Part shown: positions 1 through 9,022 of the stretch, one piece after another
Layout: each line of letters starts with the position of its first letter
How positions within the stretch are numbered: the first letter of the stretch is position 1
Source of the DNA: Micavibrio aeruginosavorus
GTDB lineage: Bacteria; Pseudomonadota; Alphaproteobacteria; Micavibrionales; Micavibrionaceae
DNA length: 64,000 nucleotides
Direction of reading: 5' to 3'
Assembly (NCBI GenBank): GCA_016432265.1
Contig: CP066681.1
Coordinates: 1,762,342 to 1,826,341, forward strand
Translations under genes and position numbers: made by a program
Notes under the pieces: generated by a model
What the model saw: only the letters and a program-made list of their open reading frames with translations
Told to the model about the DNA's origin: nothing
The model's database searches: none

Positions 1-95
1 ACCATGCTGAAAAGGACTAGCCATCACTTTGTTTTTAAGGGACAATTCAGAAAAACTTTTAAAACAAATAAAACACTTAAACAGGGAAGTAAACT

Positions 96-710
96 ATGAT
101 CGGCAAAGCTTATAGGGTCGTACGGCAAGTGTACGACCAACAAAGACTATTTAGCGACTATCCGGAATATAAAGGATACAGCATCTACCAGATGGAAGGC
201 CCAGCCAGTCCCTATTCCTTCCAAAGGGCAACTTTATATCTGATTACCCGAGAAAACTGGGGCGGCGGTCAGACTGTCTTTATCGATGAGGACAGCGAGA
301 TTTCTCCCGTCCGTAACGGCGCCACCCCGTACATATCGGGCAGCAAGGTATCGGTTTATCGCCCCGGCAATTCCCTGTCTTCCGAATTCAGGATTGTCTC
401 TCAGGTTAAAGACATGAAGGACATCGAAAAATTCGGCAGCGGCATAGACATGCCCCGCAGCCATTACCGCCTTTATGAAGCGATACGTGAAGGATCGAAT
501 GGCTACACGGGTGTGACTGTACGAATATTTGCTGACGCTACTGATGTTGATTATGGACGGGGGATGGGCATCCCGATCAACGAAACTATCGCCCTGCCTC
601 GACGCTCTGCAGGCGAACCGCAGCACTACCTTCACGATACAAGCTGCCAAAACTACAAGGATCGAGTCTGGCGCGCCATTCGCAGAGCCTCGGGGGCGAC
701 AAACCCCTGA
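96..710 (+). CDS. hypothetical protein, 204 aa
   Basis: I do not recognise this family. The start at 96 is backed by a purine-rich ribosome site (AGGGAAG) a few bases upstream, and the reading frame runs 204 codons to a TGA only 2 bases before the stop codon of the converging prfA gene. The product is soluble-looking, with no signal peptide or membrane segment, and is rich in aromatic residues and Arg. Its central part has short hydrophobic strands (for example ATLYLITREN near residues 45-54) separated by Gly-rich turns, suggesting a beta-rich fold. The 95 bases upstream are AT-rich and presumably hold the promoter, part of which may lie outside the window. No function is proposed. Confidence 0.6.
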   Translation: MIGKAYRVVRQVYDQQRLFSDYPEYKGYSIYQMEGPASPYSFQRATLYLITRENWGGGQTVFIDEDSEISPVRNGATPYISGSKVSVYRPGNSLSSEFRIVSQVKDMKDIEKFGSGIDMPRSHYRLYEAIREGSNGYTGVTVRIFADATDVDYGRGMGIPINETIALPRRSAGEPQHYLHDTSCQNYKDRVWRAIRRASGATNP

Positions 711-712
711 TA

Positions 713-1777
713 TTAGAAATCCAATTCGGCCAGCTTTTCAGCCTGGTCATGAGAGATCAGTTCTCCAATGATTTCATCGAGCGCTTTGCCGTTCACTACA
801 TCTTCAATCTTGTAAAGAGTCAGGTTGATGCGGTGATCGGTAACGCGCCCTTGCGGAAAATTGTAGGTACGGATACGTTCCGACCGGTCGCCTGACCCCA
901 CCTGCGATTTGCGATCGGCTGAGCGCTCATTCAACAACCGCAGCCGTTCCGCCTCAAACAGGCGCGAACGCAGGATTTTAAGCGCACGCTCCCGGTTCTT
1001 ATGTTGTGACCGCTCGTCCTGCATCTCCACCACTGTGCCTGTCGGGATGTGCGTCAGGCGCACAGCGCTGTCCGTCGTATTGACCGATTGCCCTCCAGCC
1101 CCTTGTGAACGGAACGTATCAATCTTGATGTCATTCATATTGAGGGCGATATCAACCTCTTCAGCCTCAGGCAAGACCGCCACTGTAGCGGCAGATGTAT
1201 GCACGCGCCCGCTGGCTTCGGTTTCCGGTACGCGCTGAACCCGATGCACACCCGACTCGTATTTCAACCTCGCAAAAACACCGTTCCCCGTAACCTCGAC
1301 CACAATCTCCTTAAACCCGCCGAGATCGCTCTCGCGCATCTCCATAACCTCAAACTTCCAGCCCTGCACAGCGGCATACCCCTTGTACATGGCAAACAGG
1401 TCAGCGGCGAACAGGGCCGCTTCATCCCCCCCCGTCCCGGCACGAATTTCTAGAATGGCGTTGCGATTGTCAGCAATATCTTTTGGCAGAAGCGCAATCT
1501 TAAGCTGCTGTTCAAGCCCCGGGATCGTTTCCTTAAGAGCCTTGTACTCTTCTTGCGCCATATCGGCCATCTCAGGGTCGGTCAGCATAGCCTGAACGTC
1601 CTCGAAATCCTTGAGCGCCTTCTCATACGAGTTGACCGCGACAACAATCGGCTCCAGCTCGGCGTACTCGCGGGAGAGCTTGACAAATTCCTCTCCGCCC
1701 AGCCCACCCTGCGACATCAGAGCAGCCAATTCCTCGTGCCGGGCCTTCAAAGGCATCAATTTTCTCAGCAAATCCAT
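713..1777 (-). CDS. prfA: peptide chain release factor 1
   Basis: RF1 reads UAA and UAG stop codons in the ribosomal A site and triggers hydrolysis of peptidyl-tRNA. The 354 aa length is normal for the family. Visible are the N-terminal helical domain, the tripeptide anticodon region ([10 protein letters not shown], with PET as the PxT motif that marks RF1 rather than RF2), and the catalytic GGQ loop in [10 protein letters not shown] near residue 230, followed by the conserved Arg/Lys-rich stretch [11 protein letters not shown]. The methyltransferase gene prmC, which often follows prfA and modifies the GGQ glutamine, is not next to it here; instead the unknown gene ending at 710 converges on it with a 2-base gap. 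Confidence 0.97.
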   Translation of the reverse strand: MDLLRKLMPLKARHEELAALMSQGGLGGEEFVKLSREYAELEPIVVAVNSYEKALKDFEDVQAMLTDPEMADMAQEEYKALKETIPGLEQQLKIALLPKDIADNRNAILEIRAGTGGDEAALFAADLFAMYKGYAAVQGWKFEVMEMRESDLGGFKEIVVEVTGNGVFARLKYESGVHRVQRVPETEASGRVHTSAATVAVLPEAEEVDIALNMNDIKIDTFRSQGAGGQSVNTTDSAVRLTHIPTGTVVEMQDERSQHKNRERALKILRSRLFEAERLRLLNERSADRKSQVGSGDRSERIRTYNFPQGRVTDHRINLTLYKIEDVVNGKALDEIIGELISHDQAEKLAELDF

Positions 1778-1917
1778 AGTGCGATGGTTAGTACATGATT
1801 TTCAGATAAAAAACAAAAGTTTTGATTATTCATAACAACAAAGAAACTCGTTCTTAACTTGTCAATCGCAAACAGATCGTCTAACAGTCACTCTCACAAT
1901 AAATACAGGGGGCTACG

Positions 1918-3174
1918 ATGAATCCGGTCGAGGGCATTCATTATATTTTTGATCGCTATGCATTTCTAAATTCTATCCTCAGCGAGAATAATAAGGGCGC
2001 TCCGATATCAACGGCATCCACTCCCGAAGAAATCGCTAAAGCCGTCAAGTATGGCCGCGCGCTTTATCACCCTGACCGTCAGGCGCGCAGCGGTGAACAA
2101 ATGAAACGCCAGGCGGAAACCATGTCACGGCTTGTAGACGATTGCGAACGCTTTCTAGGAAACCCTGACCTGAAGCCTCATTACGACGCCAAATTACAGC
2201 AATTTAAGCAAGAAAACCCCCATCTTGTAAGCGAGAACGGCAATCCGATTATTAATTTGGCGGAAGAGTTACTGGATGTCGAATCTCTGCTGTCTGATGA
2301 AATCGTGGATACAAACGATTTTGAGACACGCGTTAAAACGATGCTGGGTTTTGATGACAAGGAGACTGAACAGACAGAATCCCTATTCAAGGCCATGCCG
2401 GAAAATCCGCAAATCCGTTCCCTGCATCGCAGCGCCTTGACCAAAAAGCTGACTTACTTGACTTTGCTGGAAGATGCCGCATGGCTGAAGATAGGGATCA
2501 CGGGACGAAAATCAAAAACAGACTCTCACGTCCTGAGCGGTGACGAGTACCTCGCCAAAGTGGAAGAGGCCTTGCAAACCGTGGCCACAACCAGACTTGA
2601 TGATGAAATCAGCCAGCGCGGGGAATCTGCGCGCATTGGCATGAGCCATCTGCCGCTCCTTCTGACTTTCAACCAGAACACCAATTCCTCTCCCGGCACG
2701 TCCTTGGCCGACCCTGCCCGGTTACAAGAGGCTTTAGACAAGTTGAAAGTTAAGGCGCGGGCAAATTTTGAAATTCGCGCCGAATATGCCCGCGATGTGG
2801 CGCGTCAAAAACAAGCGGTTCTCGTGGATTTGGTGGCATTGGCACCGACAACCCCTCTGAATAATCACGACGATTCATCACCGTATTATGATTTTTACCT
2901 GACCGATGGCGGCGACAACGGCGTTGTTTATTTGCGCCTTGATCTCGATGTCAGCACAGGGAATGCAAAAATAGCCGAGGTCTATAGCGGCAAATTTAGC
3001 ATTTGCGACCTCATCAGTCAAAAATTCGTGCGCAATTCTTTCCGTGTAGAAAGAAACCCTGAAATCACAGATATTCTGATTGAGGTCAGCGGTGCTTCAG
3101 AGCGCGTGTTTCAGGAGAAAAAACGTTACTTTGCCAAGCCCGCCGCTGACAAAGCCCCAATACCCAAACCCTAG
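1918..3174 (+). CDS. orphan J-domain protein with unknown C-terminal region
   Basis: Residues about 35-75 look like helices II and III of a J domain: PEEIAKAVKYGRALYHPDRQ carries the HPD tripeptide at residues 51-53 that stimulates Hsp70 ATPase, followed by a basic helix and a line reading GNPDLKPHYD, which resembles the end of a J domain (typically ...R..YD). The remaining 340 residues have no Gly/Phe linker or zinc-finger Cys repeats, so this is not DnaJ itself but a class C J protein. A helical middle (residues 110-300) precedes a beta-rich end that I cannot name. A GGGGG-containing ribosome site precedes the ATG. It converges on ispG with only 4 bases between stop codons. A likely role is recruiting DnaK to a particular client; that is inference. 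Confidence 0.75.
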   Translation: MNPVEGIHYIFDRYAFLNSILSENNKGAPISTASTPEEIAKAVKYGRALYHPDRQARSGEQMKRQAETMSRLVDDCERFLGNPDLKPHYDAKLQQFKQENPHLVSENGNPIINLAEELLDVESLLSDEIVDTNDFETRVKTMLGFDDKETEQTESLFKAMPENPQIRSLHRSALTKKLTYLTLLEDAAWLKIGITGRKSKTDSHVLSGDEYLAKVEEALQTVATTRLDDEISQRGESARIGMSHLPLLLTFNQNTNSSPGTSLADPARLQEALDKLKVKARANFEIRAEYARDVARQKQAVLVDLVALAPTTPLNNHDDSSPYYDFYLTDGGDNGVVYLRLDLDVSTGNAKIAEVYSGKFSICDLISQKFVRNSFRVERNPEITDILIEVSGASERVFQEKKRYFAKPAADKAPIPKP

Positions 3175-3178
3175 GCGT

Positions 3179-4312
3179 TCATGCTGCCTTTTGGGCGGCT
3201 TCAATCTCGGCAGCCTTCTCTTCGACCATTTTCACCAAATGCTCGACGATACTCTCGTCACCCTCTTGCAAACGGTATGCGGCTTTGCCGCCAACATAAA
3301 CCTGATGTGTGCCTTTTCCACCCCCTGTAAAGCCGATATCGGTCATCAATGCCTCACCGGGGCCATTTACTACGCACCCAATCACAGAAAGCGTCATCGG
3401 CGTGCTGATATGGGCCAAGCGCTCTTCCAGCATCTCAACGGTTTTAATCACGTTAAATTGCTGCCGGGCGCAGGATGGACAGGAAATTACATTGACACCG
3501 CGATGGCGCAACCCCAAAGCCTTCAAAATTTCAAATCCGGCCTTGACCTCTTCGACCGGATCGGCAGAAAGAGAAACGCGGATTGTATCGCCAACCCCCG
3601 CCCATAGCAGATTTCCCATGCCAATCGCGGATTTAATGGTGCCCGTGCGCAGGCCTCCAGCCTCGGTTACACCGACATGAAGCGGATAATCGCACACGGA
3701 TGCCAGTTGCATGTATGCCGCCACCGCCAGAAAGGGATCGGACGCCTTGCAGGAGATTTTGAAATTGAAGAAATCGTGATCTTCAAGAATCTTGATATGG
3801 CGCTGGGCGGACTCCACCATCGCATCAGGGCAAGGCTCACCATGTTTTTCCAGCAGATCGCGTTCAAGCGAGCCTGCGTTCACACCGATACGGATAGAGC
3901 AATTATTATCCTTGGCCGCCCTGATAACTTCCTTTACGCGATCTTCGGAGCCTATATTGCCCGGATTGATCCGCAGGCACGACGCCCCGTTCATTGCCGC
4001 TTCAATGCCACGCTTGTAGTGAAAGTGGATATCCGCCACCAACGGCACATGGATGCGCGGGACGATATGTTTCAGCGCCGCTGAGGATTCTTCATCCGGG
4101 CAGGATACCCGGATAATATCGACACCGGCCTGTTCACAAGCCAGAATTTGCGCCACCGTTGCCTCGACATCATGGGTCAGGGTGTTGGTCATGGTTTGCA
4201 CCGTAATCGGGGCATCCCCGCCCACCGGCACCCCCCCCACCATGATCTGACGGGATTTCCGGCGGTCAATATGCCGCCACGGGCGGTGCAATGTATGATC
4301 TTGTCCACTCAT
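3179..4312 (-). CDS. ispG: 4-hydroxy-3-methylbut-2-enyl diphosphate synthase (IspG/GcpE)
   Basis: IspG is a 4Fe-4S enzyme that converts methylerythritol cyclodiphosphate to HMBPP in the non-mevalonate isoprenoid pathway. The 377 aa product has the short bacterial layout: a TIM-barrel N-terminal part starting [20 protein letters not shown] and a C-terminal reductase-like domain that supplies the cluster ligands. The Cys ligands are visible in [10 protein letters not shown] and in [12 protein letters not shown], the last also giving the conserved Glu ligand. It lies downstream of rodZ and lysC on the same strand, although 162 bases separate it from rodZ, so a separate promoter is possible. Confidence 0.97.
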   Translation of the reverse strand: MSGQDHTLHRPWRHIDRRKSRQIMVGGVPVGGDAPITVQTMTNTLTHDVEATVAQILACEQAGVDIIRVSCPDEESSAALKHIVPRIHVPLVADIHFHYKRGIEAAMNGASCLRINPGNIGSEDRVKEVIRAAKDNNCSIRIGVNAGSLERDLLEKHGEPCPDAMVESAQRHIKILEDHDFFNFKISCKASDPFLAVAAYMQLASVCDYPLHVGVTEAGGLRTGTIKSAIGMGNLLWAGVGDTIRVSLSADPVEEVKAGFEILKALGLRHRGVNVISCPSCARQQFNVIKTVEMLEERLAHISTPMTLSVIGCVVNGPGEALMTDIGFTGGGKGTHQVYVGGKAAYRLQEGDESIVEHLVKMVEEKAAEIEAAQKAA

Positions 4313-4385
4313 GGCGGCTTATATAGCGCTTTTTCCAGAAATTGGAAAATTTTAATAACAGTGACAATGCTTATAGGTGATTATT

Positions 4386-4466
4386 ATGAATAATAAAATC
4401 GCACAGACATCGCTGGCCGCGCTACTCGGGGCCCCCTATCGGACAGCCGTTCCCAGAATACCCTGA
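4386..4466 (+). CDS. candidate 26-residue small protein
   Basis: A short frame, ATG at 4386 to TGA at 4464-4466, encodes 26 residues beginning MNNKIAQTSLAALLGAPYR. It is preceded by AGGTGA at 4375-4380 with a 5-base spacer, a good ribosome site, and it fills most of the gap between the leftward genes ispG and rodZ while running the other way. No family is recognised and a frame this short can arise by chance, so this is only a candidate. If translated it would be an antisense-oriented small protein of unknown role. Confidence 0.25.
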   Translation: MNNKIAQTSLAALLGAPYRTAVPRIP

Positions 4467-4474
4467 GAAAAAAT

Positions 4475-5368
4475 TCAGCGCCGGGGGTTGCGCTTGTTCA
4501 GGTCACGCAAAAAATCAGGATCCATCTTGATTCCGCGGCGTACATCACCTTTTTCCCCCAGCGGGGCAAAAACTTCGTTGCCAATACTAAACTCAAGCGC
4601 CCCGACATTCCCTGTGTCCAGAACAAGACCTTTGACCGAGGCCGGCACAATATAACTATCACCCGGCTTCAGGATACGCGAGAGCAAAGCCTTACCCGTA
4701 ACATCACGAATTTCAACCCAGGCACTATCACGCAATTTAAGAACCAGCGGCGGCTGAGCGACAGATGAATCCACGGATACTGACGTCACCGCATCCGGTA
4801 CCGATGCGGGTTTCTCAGCAGCGGCCTGATCGACCGCCACAGACTGAGGCTGCTTCATCGCGCCAACAGGCGCAAACGGGCCGACATCACCAGCATCTTC
4901 GTACATCTCCTGAGGCACAGGGGGAATCTCATGAACATCGGCAACGGCAATATCGTTAACCTGACGTTGGCTGCCCCAGAACACAAGCCCTCCGATAGCC
5001 ACAGCCAGAAAAGCCAGAGAGCCGATGACGATTGCGGCATTCGGACTTTTGCTTTCCGATGCGGCTACAGGCATATGCAGATCCGGGCGATCCACCACCT
5101 GCACCCCGATCTGGCTTTTAAACAGGCGGACGATCTGCTCACCGTCCAGACCCAGATATTCGGCATAAGCCCGGACAAACCCAAAAGCGTAAACACGCCC
5201 GGGCAGATCATCAACCCGCCCTTCTTCAATCGCTTCAAGATGTGCCGAACGGATTCGCAAGATCGCGCCGACATCATCGACGCTCTGGCTGTAATAGACC
5301 CGGGTTCGCCGCAGGATTTCGCCTACGGGCAGGTTATCGTCACTCGCTCTGGCAGCCTGCGCGTTCAT
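4475..5368 (-). CDS. rodZ: RodZ-like helix-turn-helix membrane protein
   Basis: RodZ anchors MreB filaments to the inner membrane and helps set rod shape. The 297 aa product has the family layout: a cytoplasmic helix-turn-helix domain at residues about 13-85 (GEILRRTRVYYSQSVDDVGAI, then the typical LPGRVYAFGFVRAYAEYLGLD), one membrane segment at about 111-131, a Pro/Ala-rich spacer, and a periplasmic DUF4115-type beta domain (PPLVLKLRDSAWVEIRDVTG) near residues 205-280. It starts 10 bases after the end of lysC, so the two are likely co-transcribed. RodZ directly upstream of ispG is a common arrangement in proteobacteria, supporting the call. Confidence 0.88.
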   Translation of the reverse strand: MNAQAARASDDNLPVGEILRRTRVYYSQSVDDVGAILRIRSAHLEAIEEGRVDDLPGRVYAFGFVRAYAEYLGLDGEQIVRLFKSQIGVQVVDRPDLHMPVAASESKSPNAAIVIGSLAFLAVAIGGLVFWGSQRQVNDIAVADVHEIPPVPQEMYEDAGDVGPFAPVGAMKQPQSVAVDQAAAEKPASVPDAVTSVSVDSSVAQPPLVLKLRDSAWVEIRDVTGKALLSRILKPGDSYIVPASVKGLVLDTGNVGALEFSIGNEVFAPLGEKGDVRRGIKMDPDFLRDLNKRNPRR

Positions 5369-5378
5369 GACCCATACT

Positions 5379-6623
5379 TTAAGCTAATTTACGGTCGCCT
5401 TCCAGCCCATATGCGGCATGGAGCGCCCGCACGGCCAGTTCAGTATACTCGGCCGCAATCAGTACGGAAATCTTGATTTCCGAAGTAGAAATTACCTGGA
5501 TATTGATCCCCCGCTCGGCCAGCGCGGTAAACATGGTCTGCGCCACCCCAGCGTGACTTTTCATCCCGATCCCCACGACCGAAACCTTGGCCACATCCTC
5601 ATCCGAACGAATTTCAATCCCGGCAAGGCGCGGCTCGTTTTTCAATACCTGCATGGCGCGCTGCAATTCTGATTTCGAAACCGTAAAGGTCATATCGGTC
5701 TTTCCGTCCTGCGAGACGTTCTGGACAATCATATCAACGTTGATATTAGCCTCTGCCAGCGGGCCGAATACCCGAGCGGCAATGCCCGGCACATCCGGCA
5801 CCTTGATCAGGGTCACCTTGGCTTCATCCTTACTGTGCGCCACTCCGTTTACAACTTCCTGCTCCACGATATCCTCGTCTCTTGTCACTAGCGTTCCGGG
5901 GTAATCACTGCCGATCGGCTCTTCGAAAGTCGAAAGCACCTGCACCGGCACATTCATCTTCATCGCCATTTCCACCGAGCGGGTCATCAAAACCTTTGAT
6001 CCGCTCGATGCCAATTCATACATCTCCTCATAAGAAATCTTCTTGAGCTTTCGCGCATGCTGGACGATGCGCGGGTCAGCCGTGTAAACGCCATTAACGT
6101 CCGTATAGATATCGCAGCGATCCGCCTTCAGCGCTGCAGCCAGCGCCACCGCCGTCGTATCGGAGCCGCCCCGCCCCAGCGTGGTGACGCGCTGACGCGA
6201 CGTCACTCCTTGAAATCCGGCGACTACGGCGACCTCATTGTCGTTATCCATGCGCCGTGAAATTTCAGAACCATCGATTTCAAGAATGCGCGCCTTGCCA
6301 TGCACATCCGAACACAGGATCGGAATCTGCCATCCCTGCCACGAACGTGCCTGTATGCCCCGCTTTTGCAGCGCCAGCGCCATCAGGCCCGAGGTCACAT
6401 TCTCTCCGCTCGCAACGACAGCATCGTATTCGCGGGCATCGTGCAACGGGCTGATCTCACGGCAGTAATCGATCAATTGATTGGTGACGCCGGACATGGC
6501 GGATACCACAACAGCCACCTGATGGCCGCGCGCGATCTCCGCCGCAACCTTGGCAGCGGCGTTTTCGATCTGCGGAATCCCGGCAACCGAGGTTCCACCG
6601 AATTTCACTACTATTCTGGTCAT
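5379..6623 (-). CDS. lysC: aspartate kinase, monofunctional
   Basis: Aspartate kinase phosphorylates L-aspartate and begins synthesis of lysine, threonine, methionine and diaminopimelate. The 414 aa length and organisation match the monofunctional class. The kinase domain opens with VVKFGGTSVAG and contains GRGGSDTTAVALAAAL near residues 170-185. Two ACT domains fill about residues 265-405 (LIKVPDVPGIAARVFGPLAE and VSVVGIGMKSHAGVAQTMF), which in this family bind Lys and/or Thr for feedback control. lysC is the first gene of the leftward lysC-rodZ pair, and lysA lies about 3 kb away in the same window. Confidence 0.97.
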   Translation of the reverse strand: MTRIVVKFGGTSVAGIPQIENAAAKVAAEIARGHQVAVVVSAMSGVTNQLIDYCREISPLHDAREYDAVVASGENVTSGLMALALQKRGIQARSWQGWQIPILCSDVHGKARILEIDGSEISRRMDNDNEVAVVAGFQGVTSRQRVTTLGRGGSDTTAVALAAALKADRCDIYTDVNGVYTADPRIVQHARKLKKISYEEMYELASSGSKVLMTRSVEMAMKMNVPVQVLSTFEEPIGSDYPGTLVTRDEDIVEQEVVNGVAHSKDEAKVTLIKVPDVPGIAARVFGPLAEANINVDMIVQNVSQDGKTDMTFTVSKSELQRAMQVLKNEPRLAGIEIRSDEDVAKVSVVGIGMKSHAGVAQTMFTALAERGINIQVISTSEIKISVLIAAEYTELAVRALHAAYGLEGDRKLA

Positions 6624-6686
6624 TTCGCGGTATATCTTAGGGTGGCTCTTAAGAAACGCAAAGTCTGATTTTACAGAGGCAAATTT

Positions 6687-7460
6687 ATGGCGAAATCGCC
6701 CCGCTCACAAAAAACGACCGTTGATCCGGAAGAAATCAGCCATTTTGGCAAGGATTCCCGGTATTGGTGGGATGAGAATGGCCCTTTTGCCCCTCTGCAC
6801 CGCCTGAATCCAGCCCGGATGGGCTATCTGCGCGATGTCATCGTCCGCCATTATAACCGGCAGACCACAGGCCTGAAACCATTGCAGGATCTGCACATCC
6901 TGGATATCGGCTGCGGCGGAGGTCTGGTCTGCGAGCCGCTGGCCCGGATGGGAGCCGCCGTCAGCGGTATCGATGCGGACTCCAATGCGATAGCCACAGC
7001 AAAAGACCACGCCTGCGCTGCCGGTCTAAACATCAACTATCAGGTCGCTAGCACCGACCACATGAAAAGCCAGTTCGATGTGGTGCTGGCGCTTGAAATC
7101 ATCGAACATGTCGCTTCTGTGGATAAATTTGTGGATAACTGCGTAAATTTATGCAAACCGGGCGGCTTGATTGTTTTCTCAACTCTTAACCGCACGCCCA
7201 AATCTTTTGCTCTTGGCATCATCGCCGCCGAGTATATTCTGCGTTGGGTACCTACGGGCACCCACAACTGGAAGAAGTTTGTCCGTCCTGCGGAACTGGC
7301 ATCCGCCCTGCGTCAGGCAGGAGCCCTGCCACAAGAAATGCGCGGATTGCGCCTCAACCCCTTGCGGCAGGAATTCGAGATCGTTGAGAACGACGTCGAT
7401 GTAAACTATTTTATGGTGGCGCTCAAACCCATCGCACAGACAAAAAGGAAAAAGCCATGA
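6687..7460 (+). CDS. ubiG: ubiquinone biosynthesis O-methyltransferase UbiG
   Basis: UbiG carries out both O-methylations of ubiquinone synthesis using S-adenosylmethionine. The 257 aa protein starts with the family-typical KDSRYWWDENGPFAPLHRLN region and has the SAM-binding glycine loop LDIGCGGGLVCEPLARMGA followed by the acidic GIDAD at the end of strand 2. Further on, ALEIIEHVASVDKFV and STLNRTPKSF are the usual post-I motifs of this family. The stop codon overlaps the ATG of the next gene by 4 bases, so the downstream HIG1-type protein is translationally coupled. It is transcribed away from lysC across a 63-base gap. Confidence 0.96.
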   Translation: MAKSPRSQKTTVDPEEISHFGKDSRYWWDENGPFAPLHRLNPARMGYLRDVIVRHYNRQTTGLKPLQDLHILDIGCGGGLVCEPLARMGAAVSGIDADSNAIATAKDHACAAGLNINYQVASTDHMKSQFDVVLALEIIEHVASVDKFVDNCVNLCKPGGLIVFSTLNRTPKSFALGIIAAEYILRWVPTGTHNWKKFVRPAELASALRQAGALPQEMRGLRLNPLRQEFEIVENDVDVNYFMVALKPIAQTKRKKP

Positions 7461-7651
7461 ATAATATCTTTGTCACCCTGATGATCGTTGCCATGCTGGC
7501 AACACTGGGATCGCTGGCTATGGGATTATTCGCCATGGTCAAAGGCGGCGATTTTAACAAGAAACATGGCAACCGCCTGATGCAGATGCGCGTAACGTTG
7601 CAAGGGCTTGCACTGTTGTTTTTTGCGCTTGCTTTTATGACATCGAAATAA
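7457..7651 (+). CDS. HIG1-domain small membrane protein
   Basis: This 64-residue protein has two membrane segments (about residues 5-27 and 45-61) joined by a short loop, KGGDFNKKHGNRLMQMRVT, that matches the HIG1 family pattern in which basic and Met/Gln residues follow the first segment. In mitochondria HIG1 proteins associate with respiratory supercomplexes (Rcf1/Rcf2); bacterial members are common in Alphaproteobacteria but little characterised. The 4-base ATGA overlap with ubiG links it to ubiquinone synthesis, which fits a respiratory-chain role. That functional link is inference from position and family. Confidence 0.85.
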   Translation: MNNIFVTLMIVAMLATLGSLAMGLFAMVKGGDFNKKHGNRLMQMRVTLQGLALLFFALAFMTSK

Positions 7652-7661
7652 ATTAACGGAA

Positions 7662-8933
7662 TTACACGACAGGCGGCTCACCATCAAAAGTGGCCCCGTC
7701 AAGCTTGGCACCTACGAATCTAGCCCCATCAAGCCTGGCACCCGTAAAAATCGCCTCGGTCAGATCCGCTCCTGAGAAATCCGCATAACTCAGGTCGGCA
7801 TTGTTGAACTTTGCCATCTTAAATCTTGTCCCGGTGCAATTCGCATATCGCATGTTAGAATCTGAAAGATTGCAGGGGCTCGCTTGCTTCTGCCCCCCAA
7901 CCTCAAAGAAAAGAGGACTGAAATCGGCGTTACGCATATCGGCATGGCTGAACCGCGCACCCCGCATGCTGGAAGCACGGAAATCTCCGCCGCGCAAAAA
8001 GCAACTGCGGAAATCCGATTGGTCGAGCACGGCGCTTTGCAACTGAATATCGGTAAGATCCATGCCGCACCAGCGCGCACCCACAGCCTTGAGCGCCGTC
8101 AGCTTCTCACCAGCAAGCGTCAGAAGAATGCGCAGGTCGTAACCGCTAAGATCAAGCTGTCTGCCGTCAGCACCAACAGTCGACACCCAGTTGCGATGAT
8201 CCTTGATCAGCTTGGTCAACGGCTGCTCCAAACTCTGGATCGAGCGGCCAACGTTCTCATCCGTAATCGTCATGGTCAGATCGACGCCGCTGCGGCGGAT
8301 ATCTTCGATCTGCACCCCTGTCAGGATCGCCGACTTCATGTTGGCGCCGTTAAATTGCGCCCCCTTGATCTCGGCTTCGGTCAAATCAGCTCCTTCAAAC
8401 CGCGCATGACGCAGATCCGCCCCGGTCAAGTTAACTTTTGACATGATGGCATCGGAGAAATCCGCGCTGCTGGCCAATGTTCCCGACAATCTGGCACCGG
8501 CAAGGTTGGCACCACGGAAATTCACATTCTGGCTGGGAACAAAAGACCCATCCGTCGACAGCGCCCCTGCGCGCAGGTCGGCATTATCAAGGTTGGCGCC
8601 AGCCAAATCAGCACTCTCGATCCGCGCTCCGCGCAGATCGGCTCGTACAAACACAGTCTTGTTAAGATTTGAATTGCTAAGGTCGCAGGCATAAAGGGTC
8701 GCCTCGCGGAAATTGGCTGCCGACAAATCCATGCCCGCCATGATACAGCCGCTGAAATCCGCCTGCCGCAAGTCTCGCTCCCGCAGCGACAATCCTGTTA
8801 AATCGGTTTTACGCAAGATGGCCCGCCGTCCACCAACGCGCCCTTCCATGAAACGCTTGTGAAGTTCGGCGATTTCATCGAGCTGTGTCTGGGAAATACG
8901 AGGCAATGTCTGGGCGAACGATCCTAAGGTCAT
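7662..8933 (-). CDS. pentapeptide-repeat protein with two repeat blocks
   Basis: The 423 aa product is built mainly of A(D/N)LXX pentapeptide repeats that form right-handed quadrilateral beta-helices. The first block covers about residues 42-215 (for example LRQADFSGC, ADLRGARIESADLAGANLDNA) and the second about 290-420 (ADLSYADFSGADLTEAIF). Between them is a non-repeat stretch of about 70 residues, including VGRSIQSLEQPLTKLIKDHR, predicted helical, that interrupts the solenoid. No signal peptide or membrane segment is present, so it is probably cytoplasmic. Some family members mimic DNA and bind gyrase, but nothing here identifies a target. It converges on the ubiG-HIG1 pair with a 10-base gap. 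Confidence 0.9.
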   Translation of the reverse strand: MTLGSFAQTLPRISQTQLDEIAELHKRFMEGRVGGRRAILRKTDLTGLSLRERDLRQADFSGCIMAGMDLSAANFREATLYACDLSNSNLNKTVFVRADLRGARIESADLAGANLDNADLRAGALSTDGSFVPSQNVNFRGANLAGARLSGTLASSADFSDAIMSKVNLTGADLRHARFEGADLTEAEIKGAQFNGANMKSAILTGVQIEDIRRSGVDLTMTITDENVGRSIQSLEQPLTKLIKDHRNWVSTVGADGRQLDLSGYDLRILLTLAGEKLTALKAVGARWCGMDLTDIQLQSAVLDQSDFRSCFLRGGDFRASSMRGARFSHADMRNADFSPLFFEVGGQKQASPCNLSDSNMRYANCTGTRFKMAKFNNADLSYADFSGADLTEAIFTGARLDGARFVGAKLDGATFDGEPPVV

Positions 8934-9022
8934 GAATAAGCGCGTCTATAGTCTGATCTGGTTTATAAACAGAGTAAGCCATTCATTATGCATCACAAAG
9001 AGCGAAAAAACCTTTAAAGCCT

